Part shown: positions 1-9,048 of the stretch, one piece after another
Layout of the letters: every line of letters starts with the position of its first letter
Numbering within the stretch: position 1 is the first letter of the stretch
Assembly (NCBI RefSeq): GCF_900299535.1
Contig: NZ_OMKE01000005.1
Coordinates: 1 to 64,000, forward strand
DNA length: 64,000 bases
From: Aquimarina aquimarini
GTDB taxonomy: Bacteria; Bacteroidota; Bacteroidia; Flavobacteriales; Flavobacteriaceae
Direction: 5' to 3'
Position numbers and translations under genes: made by a program
Notes under the pieces: model-generated
The model's database searches: none
The model's input: only the letters and a program-made list of their open reading frames with translations
What the model was told of the DNA's origin: nothing

Positions 1-2031
1 AATCTCACAATTATTTTGATCCGTTACTTTATATTCATAAAAACCAGCGCCTAGATTAGAAAGAGTAGCACCTGATTGAGTAAAAGAAGTGTCAAAAAGT
101 TTAGTCCACACTACAGTATATCCATCGGGGTTATCAACAAGATCAAATGGAGTCCCTCCTGAAATAGATAATGCTATAGATGCATCCTTACTTTTAGGGC
201 ATTGTATTTGGTTTATAGTTGTTGTAAGTAAAAGAGGGTCTGGCCCTTGTACTTCAAAAGATTTTTCAGCCTTATTTCCTCCATTATCAGTAACTGTAAC
301 TTTATAAATTCCTATTCCTACACTTGATAATGTAGCCGCTGTAGTACCATCAGACCAGAGGTAACTATATGCTCCTGTAGGGGTTAAAAAACCTCCTGCT
401 GCACTAGCAATAAGACTCACTTTGGAGTCTGAACACGCTACCTTATTAGGGGTCATACTCATAGTAATCGCTATAGGTTTTGGGTCTTCTAAAATAAAAG
501 TTTCTAGTACTGAGCTACAACCATTATTATCTGTTACCACAATAGTATATATGCCCGCATATAAATCATTGATACTCGTATTTGTAGAACCAACAGGCGG
601 AGTAAAAGGAATTCCATTTCTAGTCCAATTATAAGTTGTATAATTACCTGATCCTCCCGCTATAGTAATTACAATACGCCCATTATTACCTGCAATACGT
701 GTAGGGTTTTTGATCAAAGATTGTAAGCCTGTTACATCGGGTATACTAGAAAAGCGCTCTTCTACAGCAATGACAGGACTTGATACGGTACATCCATTTC
801 CATCTCGTATTAGAATCGTATAATTGCCTTTTATTAACTTATCAAATAATCTTTCTTCTTGCCAAGAGGCTCCATTATTAATAGAATATTCATAGGTAGG
901 TGCTGGCGATACTCCTGGAGTTCCTCCCAAAGGAGCAACGGTAATACTCCCATCATTACCCCCAAAACATTGCACTCGTGTTGAAGTACCTATCACAGAT
1001 AATTCTGGTAGTACATTAATAATAAATGGATCACTTTGATCATAAACATCTGGAGTATTTTTGATATCATCAAAACCTTCTCCGTTACTCTTGGTTTGCC
1101 AGAATAGTTTGTAGGTTCCAGAAGCAATATTTTTAGGATTCCAGGTATAGGAACGGCCATTAAATTGTTCAGGTTTGTCTAGTATTTTGGATTCAAGTCC
1201 ATCAAACGAACCGTTCACTAAGTGGTATAGTTCAAGTTTCATTTTTTCTCCTTTTGAAAAGTCCAATTTTCTATTAAAGGTAGCCGTAAAACTACCATTG
1301 TCATTATCGTTTGTATTAATGCTATTACTACAAGAAGGTTGAATATCAACTATAGGGCCATCTAGTGTGGGGGAGCAATTAATAATTGTCATAGATCGAA
1401 TATTCGTAAACTTTGTACCATATCCAGTTTGAAACTGAATAGTACTTCCTTTTTTCCATTTATCTGCTGTAGTGTTGGTTCCATCAAAGAGCTCTTTTAA
1501 GGTAAAAGTGGTTTCTCTTCTTTCGTTTTTAGAAGCAGGAAAATCAACCCATCCTTGATTATCAATATTAAACCGCCAATGGTACCCATAATTAAGTGTT
1601 ATTTCCTGATCTATGCAGAGTTCACTTACTGCGGGTTTATTAATATGAATCGTATATATCCGTGTGTAAAAATTACAATCTATACGATTGCTATTAATCA
1701 AAGAGGTCGCAAAGTCATTTTTATTGTATTCAAAAGTGTCATTTGAATCACAGGTACCACTACTAAGAGAAACCCAATGACTAGAAAGGTGTACTTTAGC
1801 GATATTGAAGTTATTATTTAATTCGACAAGATCATAATAAACTTCTCCTGTATTTCCCGAAGCACCATATCTTATAGATCCATAGTTCTCTGGAGAATCA
1901 GTCCTTATATTTGCATTAAAGTGATTTGCATGTTCTTCTCTATCTACTTTTGTAATAATTAAAAACCCATAGTCTTGAGCGAGTCCAATTTGGACTATAA
2001 AAAAAGTAACGAAATATATAATTTTTTTCAT
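1..2031 (-). CDS. SprB-like repeat surface protein (3' end beyond window)
   Basis: The reading frame is open from the ATG at 2031 to the window edge (677 codons), so the C-terminus is missing. Residues 1-19 are a signal peptide ending GLAQ. Residues ~20-340 are unrecognised, beta-rich sequence. From ~345 to the edge there are several SprB-like repeats with the pattern CxGxxxGSI...GG...Y.YSxNNG and a closing G.Y...VTDxNGC. This repeat occurs in SprB-type adhesins and other large T9SS-secreted proteins of Bacteroidota. The gene starts 4 nt after the stop of the Fn3 gene before it and is the last visible member of a five-gene minus-strand operon. A T9SS tail or a further fused domain would lie outside the window. 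The repeat call is fairly sure; the role (adhesin or part of a secreted complex) is inferred. Confidence 0.8.
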   Translation of the reverse strand, partial: MKKIIYFVTFFIVQIGLAQDYGFLIITKVDREEHANHFNANIRTDSPENYGSIRYGASGNTGEVYYDLVELNNNFNIAKVHLSSHWVSLSSGTCDSNDTFEYNKNDFATSLINSNRIDCNFYTRIYTIHINKPAVSELCIDQEITLNYGYHWRFNIDNQGWVDFPASKNERRETTFTLKELFDGTNTTADKWKKGSTIQFQTGYGTKFTNIRSMTIINCSPTLDGPIVDIQPSCSNSINTNDNDNGSFTATFNRKLDFSKGEKMKLELYHLVNGSFDGLESKILDKPEQFNGRSYTWNPKNIASGTYKLFWQTKSNGEGFDDIKNTPDVYDQSDPFIINVLPELSVIGTSTRVQCFGGNDGSITVAPLGGTPGVSPAPTYEYSINNGASWQEERLFDKLIKGNYTILIRDGNGCTVSSPVIAVEERFSSIPDVTGLQSLIKNPTRIAGNNGRIVITIAGGSGNYTTYNWTRNGIPFTPPVGSTNTSINDLYAGIYTIVVTDNNGCSSVLETFILEDPKPIAITMSMTPNKVACSDSKVSLIASAAGGFLTPTGAYSYLWSDGTTAATLSSVGIGIYKVTVTDNGGNKAEKSFEVQGPDPLLLTTTINQIQCPKSKDASIALSISGGTPFDLVDNPDGYTVVWTKLFDTSFTQSGATLSNLGAGFYEYKVTDQNNCEI

Positions 2032-2035
2032 AGTT

Positions 2036-4126
2036 CTAATATTTTACTTCAATTTCTTCCCATTCACTTATACTACCGTCATTAAATGTGGCTTTAAAAG
2101 CATAGGTATAACTTGTATTGGTGATTAATTTCTGATCGATCCATCTGTTATCATTTGGATCTAATCTTTTATATAGTATAAATGGTGTTTCTTTCGTTTT
2201 GCGATACACTTGTATTTCTACAGCATTTCTATTAGTAAAACGCCATGTAAGTTGTATAAACTTTTGTTCTCGATCTACCGTGGCATATAATCCTTTTATT
2301 CCTGGTTGCAATAGTGCGCCAGGCATATTGATTAGAATAGGGGGCGTAGGTTCACTTTCTAAACCACCTTGATCTATCGTAATTAGTGTGTAGTTATATT
2401 TTTTTCCAGGATTGACTTTGCCATCTATAAAGCTTGTAACGGTATCTATACTTGTTTCGAATATTTTTTGCCAAGGTTGGCTAATCGAGTCCTTAGCTTC
2501 TTTACGATATACAATGGTCGATTTCCAATCTTCTACAGAGCTATTGATCCAACTAAGACTTACCTTATTTTTTTTGATTTCGTAGGTTTTAAATACAGGA
2601 GATGTGGGAGGTATGCGATCAGGTTTTATTAATATCAAAGTATCTGATCGCAATGATTCATTATATCGATTATCTTCTGCAACTATATGATAATACACCT
2701 CTTTATCAAAAGAAGTCATATCAATACTGTCTATAAAGCTCTCTTTGATAAGATTAGCTTTGTTTAATTTTGTAAACTCTTGATCTTTACGGTAGGCTCT
2801 TAGAATGTTATATCCTTTTAGATCTAACTCGGCATTTTTGCTCCATTTTAGGGTTACTACTCCTAATGTGTCTACAGTACCCTCGAGCCCTTGTGGTTTT
2901 TTTGGCGGAATACTATCGATGGGTTGAACCATCGCTGGCGGAGACTTTTTGTAGTCTTGATTTTTACCAACTGCTTTTAGTTTAAAATAATTAATATCTG
3001 ATAGTGGGCTATAAGTAACTTTTTTTTGATCAGGAGCAATACTATCTATAACTATTTTATAGGGGCCTATAGCAGTTTCGGCACGTAATAATTCATATTT
3101 TTTAAGTTTCCATTGTTCATCCTCGGCAAAGGACCACTGTAGTTCTACTTTGTTTTCAGAAATAATATTGGATGAAGTAAAAAGTGGCTCTGATTTAATT
3201 TCTTTAAACCCAATAAGTACTGCAGGGTCAGAAGGAGGACTGGTTTCATTAAAGAAGCTAGTTCCTTTAATACGATACCAATACTTTTTACCGTATTGAG
3301 GGATAGAGTCTGTATAAGAAACTCCAGTATATGGGGTATCTGCCAATTTGGTGATCGGTACATTATTTATTTTTGTAAAATCTTTTCCGTTTTCTGATCT
3401 TTCTAAGTTATAAGCAGTATAATATGGTTTTAATTGATCATATTCCCAGACTAGTACAAAGGCATTTTGGTAGAAATACCCGAAAAAATCAGCAGGTTTT
3501 GGTAATTCTTCACGGTCTTTTATATTTATAAAGATACCAGAAGGCTCTATCTCTATTTTTTTAGTTGGGATCGCACTTTTTATGTTATACAAATATTTTT
3601 CGTTCTCTTTTACATTGGTATCTACATATCCAAGTCCTGCATACTGGGCTACTTCAAAATCCCGATCGATAGCAAACATAGAAAATCCAAACCTACGATC
3701 GAGTTCTTCGCTTTCATAAAAAATCTTTAGCAGTTGATTATCACCTTCATTATTAACCTGAAATGACTCTCCGTAAATGGCTTGTGCTGCCACTGCTGCC
3801 ATTTCATTGTCTTGTACATACGTTCTCCATTCTTCTAATGGTTTAGGTTTAATCGTATCTCCCGAAAGGATTATTTTTTCGGGATTGGCTAGTGGTTTTC
3901 CATCTCGTAACACTGTTGTACGTTCTATAATATAGCCATACTGATTCCCATGTTTCCAAGCATATTTATCAGTGACCCCCCAACGTAAAAGTATAGCATC
4001 AGCTTTTGCCAAGGCTTTGACAACTATTTTTGGTTGAGACTCAGTTTCTTTTTCTTGAGCCGATAGTAAAGAAGAAAACCCAATAAAAAAAATGGTTATA
4101 TATAGTATGGTCTGTTTTAACATCAT
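2036..4126 (-). CDS. Secreted multi-Fn3-domain protein
   Basis: 696 aa with an N-terminal signal peptide (MMLKQTILYITIFF..., cleavage near LLSAQ). From about residue 215 to the end it is built of about five fibronectin type III-like units. Each has a tryptophan-bearing strand (LxWS, LVWEY, LQWSF, LKWSK) and a Y.Y.I/A.D strand, the normal Fn3 signature. The N-terminal ~200 residues are not recognised. There is no obvious T9SS tail. The start overlaps the stop of the upstream 1615-aa gene by one base (TAATG arrangement), which implies translational coupling; the second ATG at 4123 is an equally good start. Fn3 arrays are usually spacers or binding scaffolds on the cell surface. The specific partner is unknown, but the fixed position between two huge secreted proteins suggests a shared surface assembly. 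Confidence 0.8.
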   Translation of the reverse strand: MMLKQTILYITIFFIGFSSLLSAQEKETESQPKIVVKALAKADAILLRWGVTDKYAWKHGNQYGYIIERTTVLRDGKPLANPEKIILSGDTIKPKPLEEWRTYVQDNEMAAVAAQAIYGESFQVNNEGDNQLLKIFYESEELDRRFGFSMFAIDRDFEVAQYAGLGYVDTNVKENEKYLYNIKSAIPTKKIEIEPSGIFINIKDREELPKPADFFGYFYQNAFVLVWEYDQLKPYYTAYNLERSENGKDFTKINNVPITKLADTPYTGVSYTDSIPQYGKKYWYRIKGTSFFNETSPPSDPAVLIGFKEIKSEPLFTSSNIISENKVELQWSFAEDEQWKLKKYELLRAETAIGPYKIVIDSIAPDQKKVTYSPLSDINYFKLKAVGKNQDYKKSPPAMVQPIDSIPPKKPQGLEGTVDTLGVVTLKWSKNAELDLKGYNILRAYRKDQEFTKLNKANLIKESFIDSIDMTSFDKEVYYHIVAEDNRYNESLRSDTLILIKPDRIPPTSPVFKTYEIKKNKVSLSWINSSVEDWKSTIVYRKEAKDSISQPWQKIFETSIDTVTSFIDGKVNPGKKYNYTLITIDQGGLESEPTPPILINMPGALLQPGIKGLYATVDREQKFIQLTWRFTNRNAVEIQVYRKTKETPFILYKRLDPNDNRWIDQKLITNTSYTYAFKATFNDGSISEWEEIEVKY

Positions 4127-7100
4127 TAAAAGAAATTTTTATAGTCTACCTTAATTTTATTACCCGTCGTTTTATTTGGTAATGTGTACTGAAATTCTAC
4201 TTGATATTTTTCTACATTGATATACGGAAAACTTCCTTCCATAATGTATTTATACTTCTCATATGCATTCATATCTATCGTATTCGTATTAAGGTATCTG
4301 TTTACAATTTTATATTGCAGGTATACATAATCTTGTTTGTATGCCGCTGCCAGATTCCATCTAAAAGGGAATCGCTCTTTTAAATAGCGGTTTTCAGGAT
4401 TGTTTTGTACATATTCACTATAAGTAAGAGAAGGTTTTATGTTTTTCATAGGCGGTGTTCCTAATACGTTCTCATTTCTATTTACCCGTATATTGGCATC
4501 TAAAGGATAATTCTCATAGAGTAAAGGATAAATTTCTTTCTTAAAATAGACATCTGTTTTCATCCCTACTCCTGACATCAAAGGTTTGTTTAGCGTATAT
4601 CTTGTACCTACTACTTCATTGACATCAAAAGGTTCGAATTTTGCAATACGTAACTCTAATTGTGCAGCATTAGAAGATCCATCCATAAAGTTATAATAGT
4701 CTGTAACATTCATTGCTCTTATTTTCTCTTTAAAAGTGCTGTATTTACTAGTTCCAAAGCTGAATTCTAATCGACTTATAGAGGCATCATTGGTAGCATT
4801 CCCTGTAAGGGTATTTTGAGAAATAGCAACAGTATTCTCATCATTCACCTCGTCAATTACGATCTGACTAGAAGATTCATTTCCATTTTCTAATCCTGAT
4901 TTTGAAGTTATCAGTTTGTAGGTAACTCCTGTTTCTTTAGGTAATTTTGGCACATTAAACCGTAATGTATTGCTAGCATTATCATAAGAAAATTCGGTTT
5001 TAAATGTTTTTCCATTTTCGGTAACAAAAAATAATTCGTCTTTAAATCCTTTTGTACCAAACAAATAATCTTGTCCTTTTTCTAATTGCACATATCCTGT
5101 ATTGCTTTCTTTAGGTAATACATACCGTTGATTTACTATAGGGTACATATGTTCGATATTTTTATGAGGTATTTTTGTAGGAGCTTTACCTGTAGTAAAG
5201 GTTATTGTTCTTTCTTCTAAAACAGGTTTTCCGTTCTCGAGTACTGCTACCCATTGTCCTCCTTGATATTGATTAAACTGTACCTTTACTGTAGCAGTAA
5301 TTTTCTTTTCTGGCGGAAAAATATCGTCTGTTTCAAAGATCAAAACATCTTTTTTTGTATTCCATACTTGTTCTCCTGATATAATGGTATTTCCATCTTT
5401 TAGGGTAATCTCATTAAGCAAAACTTGATATTTTTGATTCCCTTGATCTGTTTCAATTTTTACTATTTCACCTATAGGAACGTTAAAGGCTACTTGCACA
5501 GACTCAAATACATCTACTGTTTTTTCATTGTCTTCTGGCATTATATCTGATATGATCTGTAGATTTTGCATCCCGCTTTTTCCTATGATCTCACATTCAT
5601 CACCTAGCGTAACTTTAAGTCTTGCACGAACTGTAAACCCTAAAACTTCTACACGTACTCCTGCATATCCTTTTACATACCATGGATTTGGTAATTGTCC
5701 TTGTGCCAACACGGCAAGTCCTGCTCTAAGGATTGGGGCTCTTAATCTCATCCCAAAAACCCTGATTTGCACTCCTATTTCACCTTGTAAAAAAGCGTAA
5801 AGTTGTCCTGTAGCATACCATCCATCCATACCTATTGGCCCCGATCGGCCTCTACAATGGGCATCTCCAAAATCTTTAAGCATTAGATCAAAGCCTACGC
5901 CTGCTTTTACAGAGGCATAAACAATTCCCCAATCAAAGCTTTTTCCCATTGTAAAACTTGCTCCAAAAGCATACCCAGTTCCTTGTGCTAGTTGACTATT
6001 AAAATTTCTTCCAAAAAGAAGTTCCTCTCCTTTTAAACCTAAAATGTCTATAACATTAGGAGGAGGTAATGCAGGATCTGGTAATATGGTTCCTGTCATA
6101 TAATATAGATCGATTGCAGCATCAAAAGGACCGATAGGAATTCCTGCAACACCAAAACGCTTGGTAGGGGTACCAATATAGATATACCAATCATTGGGAG
6201 AATCATAGAATTCTATATATCCTAATCTATTTTTTTCTCCTGCTCCTTTTATCATCCCAAGGTTTAGAAACACATCAAACATCCCCCAGTAGGTATCATT
6301 TCTAAAATCAAAATCAATTGCCATTTGTGCTGCAAATTCTTCTTGACCTGTAAGAATATTAGGGAATACATGGGTTGCAAAATATTTGATTCCTTCTTTA
6401 TCAATAGACATTTCACTAAAAGCGGGGTTCTTCTTTTCTTTCTCTGCCAGTTTCACCTGCATATTAGCTACGGTACCAAATGGGCCTGCGTCGCTTCCGT
6501 TACCTTTCATAAGAGCTGCACCCCCATAGAACCCAAGTCTACTAATACCTCCGCCAGTAGATTGACTATTAAAACTCATCTCGATGGCACAAAGCCCCGT
6601 GAAGGTTGCTGATTTTTTAACTTTAAAAGCTGCCATAGCCTTAAAACCAAGTTCTGTATCTATATCGGGTTGATAATAGATTCCTGACATGCTGTGCTTT
6701 TCTTTCTCCTCCATGCCAGCTTTGCGCATATGGTGATATAGGCCACCACCTAGCTCTATAATTTTAAAACTTTTGGAGCTCTTATTAGACGTTGGTTTTC
6801 CAAAAGCATCGACATACCAGTATCTAAAATTATCTTTTCTTCCAAAAATTCCTTTGGCATCAAGCTCTACTTTTAAACTTTCTGCATATAATTTAAGTTC
6901 ACCAGTGAGTCCCTTACCATATACAGGGTCTTCTCTAAAGAAATTAAGCTCGCCATAGAACTCAAAATTCTTTCGTTTTACATCTACTATGATGGCATCG
7001 ATTTCTGTAGTATCATATGACCACCTTAAATAATCTCCTTCTTCCAGTTTACCAATGATACGCAATCTGACATCTCCTTTTATTCCTGTTTTATCCAGAT

Positions 7101-8973
7101 TGATATAACTGTTTAAACCAATCTCTGCGCGATCATCGGGATAGGTTTTTGCTTTTATATCATAAAACCCTAGTTCGAACCCACCAATTTTGGGTAATGC
7201 AATAGTATCTTTAAAGCCCATGTATTTTATGGAGAGATACGGGCGTGATTTAGTTTGTATTTTAAAGTTTTGAAATGCGAGCCCTTCAAAATTAAGTGAT
7301 TCGATCTCATTATTTTTCATGTTTTGCGAAGAAGAAGTCGCTAAAGAATCTTTTTGTTCTTTATTAAATGCCATCAACCCCGTTAGATTCGCTTCTGGAT
7401 AAAAGTTTCCTTTCTCGACTTCCATTTTAATATAGGATTCGGGAAATAACGTAGCCTTACCTTTAAAAATACTGAAATCTATATCATCGGTTACTTCTAC
7501 CCGCATACTATAATGGTTATTAGAAGTAATTAAGCCTTTATAAGCTAGTGCTCCACCATCTTTATCTGCCTTACTTATGGGGAGTACCAATTCGCCATTA
7601 AAATCGGCTTTGATAAAATGATTGACTTGTAAATCTATATTAATAGAGTCTAAGGAGTATTGCCATTTACTGGCATTCCCTTCATTAATATTGAAGATAT
7701 TGGTAGCAAAAAAGTTGCCCGAAACTCCAAAATTATCAATCAATAAACCTTTGGCACCAAAGGAAATTCGCTTTTTGGATTTTGTAATCTGAAACTCTGG
7801 TGGTAGGGTAATGGTTACCTCTTCGCCATAAAAACCACGCCATAGTTCTTTTTGATCAGCTGGTATTAATTGTTGTTCTTCATATATTTTAGGGAATTTT
7901 ACTACAGAAGAATTCTTGGTATCACTAAGATCCAATACTACATTATGCATTTTAAATCCCCAACCAGATAGTGGCACTAATTCAAATTTTGGTAAATCTA
8001 ATTCGATCAAAAGATCTTGTAAGGAATTCGCTACTAGACTAAAGCTTGCCCCTACATAACTCTCATTACCTGCTATTTTTTTACCATCCTGTGGTTTTGT
8101 TTCTCCAGGAAATTTTTTGGTACCGTCTTCATTTAATGGGATGGCTACTGTTTTTGCAATTCGTACATCGGCTTCTAAGCCAATTTCACTTACTTTACCT
8201 GTACAATCAATTTTTACATAGGTCTGTTTGGTAGCACTACCATCGCTTTCTAGTCCTCCTTTGAATGTAATAGCCCATTGTCCCCCACTTTGCCCTACAG
8301 GTAAATCCCCAATAAGATTCAATTGTGCTTCGCCATAGATGCCTCCTTGATGTGATAATTTTACATTACTAGCCATAAAGAAAAGTTCTGTGCTTAACTC
8401 CCCCAAAGTAAGTTTGGCAAATAAATCAACCTCTGCATAGTTCGCATGTAATTTTGCTTTAACCACCCCTATGGTTATCGAAGAACTTGCTGATACGTCT
8501 TTTTTGATCCCTACAGGAAATTGCAATAACTCTTTACCACTAAGAATATTGACAAAGCTTTTTTGCTTTTCTATCTCATTAAACAATTCTTTTGCTTTAC
8601 CAATGAGAGAATCTGTTTTTGGAGTAGGTTTATATATTTTTTTGATGTAGTCTTTGGTAAACTCTGCAACCCCCTTAAAGAAACCTTCTGTGGGTGCTTC
8701 TGCTAAAGCGGTTTCTAATTCTGGAAAAGATCGAAATTGTTTAGTATTGTATTTACGTAAAGCATAGACACTATTTTGCTGTTCTGCTACACGTTTTGCT
8801 TTGAATGCTGCTAATCGTTGTAGTGCTATTGAATCTAATCCTTTGGTTATCGAGTTTTTATATAGCGATGATACCGTATTCTTTTTTGCGACCAATAATG
8901 AATCTTTACCAGTACTGGCAAAGCAGGTAGCTGATAGGAATAGGGTAAGTATGAACAGATGGTAGTTTTTCAT
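4126..8973 (-). CDS. Very large secreted beta-rich protein, unknown function
   Basis: 1615 aa, signal peptide 1-19 (ending CFAS). Residues ~40-150 are charged and probably helical. Residues ~150-1130 are a long run of amphipathic beta-strand sequence rich in G, F and alternating hydrophobics, with repeated phrases such as GxFxAT and WxxYxD. Residues ~1190-1320 look like a bacterial Ig-like (SbsA/Big type) domain. I do not recognise the family. The length and strand pattern suit a large beta-helix or barrel-like surface structure. It lies 75 nt downstream of the 1666-aa modular protein and is coupled to the Fn3 gene after it, so the three are probably expressed together. Cysteines are few, as expected for an exported protein. 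The coding assignment is certain; the function is not. Confidence 0.75.
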   Translation of the reverse strand: MKNYHLFILTLFLSATCFASTGKDSLLVAKKNTVSSLYKNSITKGLDSIALQRLAAFKAKRVAEQQNSVYALRKYNTKQFRSFPELETALAEAPTEGFFKGVAEFTKDYIKKIYKPTPKTDSLIGKAKELFNEIEKQKSFVNILSGKELLQFPVGIKKDVSASSSITIGVVKAKLHANYAEVDLFAKLTLGELSTELFFMASNVKLSHQGGIYGEAQLNLIGDLPVGQSGGQWAITFKGGLESDGSATKQTYVKIDCTGKVSEIGLEADVRIAKTVAIPLNEDGTKKFPGETKPQDGKKIAGNESYVGASFSLVANSLQDLLIELDLPKFELVPLSGWGFKMHNVVLDLSDTKNSSVVKFPKIYEEQQLIPADQKELWRGFYGEEVTITLPPEFQITKSKKRISFGAKGLLIDNFGVSGNFFATNIFNINEGNASKWQYSLDSINIDLQVNHFIKADFNGELVLPISKADKDGGALAYKGLITSNNHYSMRVEVTDDIDFSIFKGKATLFPESYIKMEVEKGNFYPEANLTGLMAFNKEQKDSLATSSSQNMKNNEIESLNFEGLAFQNFKIQTKSRPYLSIKYMGFKDTIALPKIGGFELGFYDIKAKTYPDDRAEIGLNSYINLDKTGIKGDVRLRIIGKLEEGDYLRWSYDTTEIDAIIVDVKRKNFEFYGELNFFREDPVYGKGLTGELKLYAESLKVELDAKGIFGRKDNFRYWYVDAFGKPTSNKSSKSFKIIELGGGLYHHMRKAGMEEKEKHSMSGIYYQPDIDTELGFKAMAAFKVKKSATFTGLCAIEMSFNSQSTGGGISRLGFYGGAALMKGNGSDAGPFGTVANMQVKLAEKEKKNPAFSEMSIDKEGIKYFATHVFPNILTGQEEFAAQMAIDFDFRNDTYWGMFDVFLNLGMIKGAGEKNRLGYIEFYDSPNDWYIYIGTPTKRFGVAGIPIGPFDAAIDLYYMTGTILPDPALPPPNVIDILGLKGEELLFGRNFNSQLAQGTGYAFGASFTMGKSFDWGIVYASVKAGVGFDLMLKDFGDAHCRGRSGPIGMDGWYATGQLYAFLQGEIGVQIRVFGMRLRAPILRAGLAVLAQGQLPNPWYVKGYAGVRVEVLGFTVRARLKVTLGDECEIIGKSGMQNLQIISDIMPEDNEKTVDVFESVQVAFNVPIGEIVKIETDQGNQKYQVLLNEITLKDGNTIISGEQVWNTKKDVLIFETDDIFPPEKKITATVKVQFNQYQGGQWVAVLENGKPVLEERTITFTTGKAPTKIPHKNIEHMYPIVNQRYVLPKESNTGYVQLEKGQDYLFGTKGFKDELFFVTENGKTFKTEFSYDNASNTLRFNVPKLPKETGVTYKLITSKSGLENGNESSSQIVIDEVNDENTVAISQNTLTGNATNDASISRLEFSFGTSKYSTFKEKIRAMNVTDYYNFMDGSSNAAQLELRIAKFEPFDVNEVVGTRYTLNKPLMSGVGMKTDVYFKKEIYPLLYENYPLDANIRVNRNENVLGTPPMKNIKPSLTYSEYVQNNPENRYLKERFPFRWNLAAAYKQDYVYLQYKIVNRYLNTNTIDMNAYEKYKYIMEGSFPYINVEKYQVEFQYTLPNKTTGNKIKVDYKNFF

Positions 8974-9048
8974 TCGATTTTGGTTTACTTGCTACTGTTT
9001 TATTATTGTTTTTATTTTTTCCTAGCAAAAACGTTACATGCTTAGAGA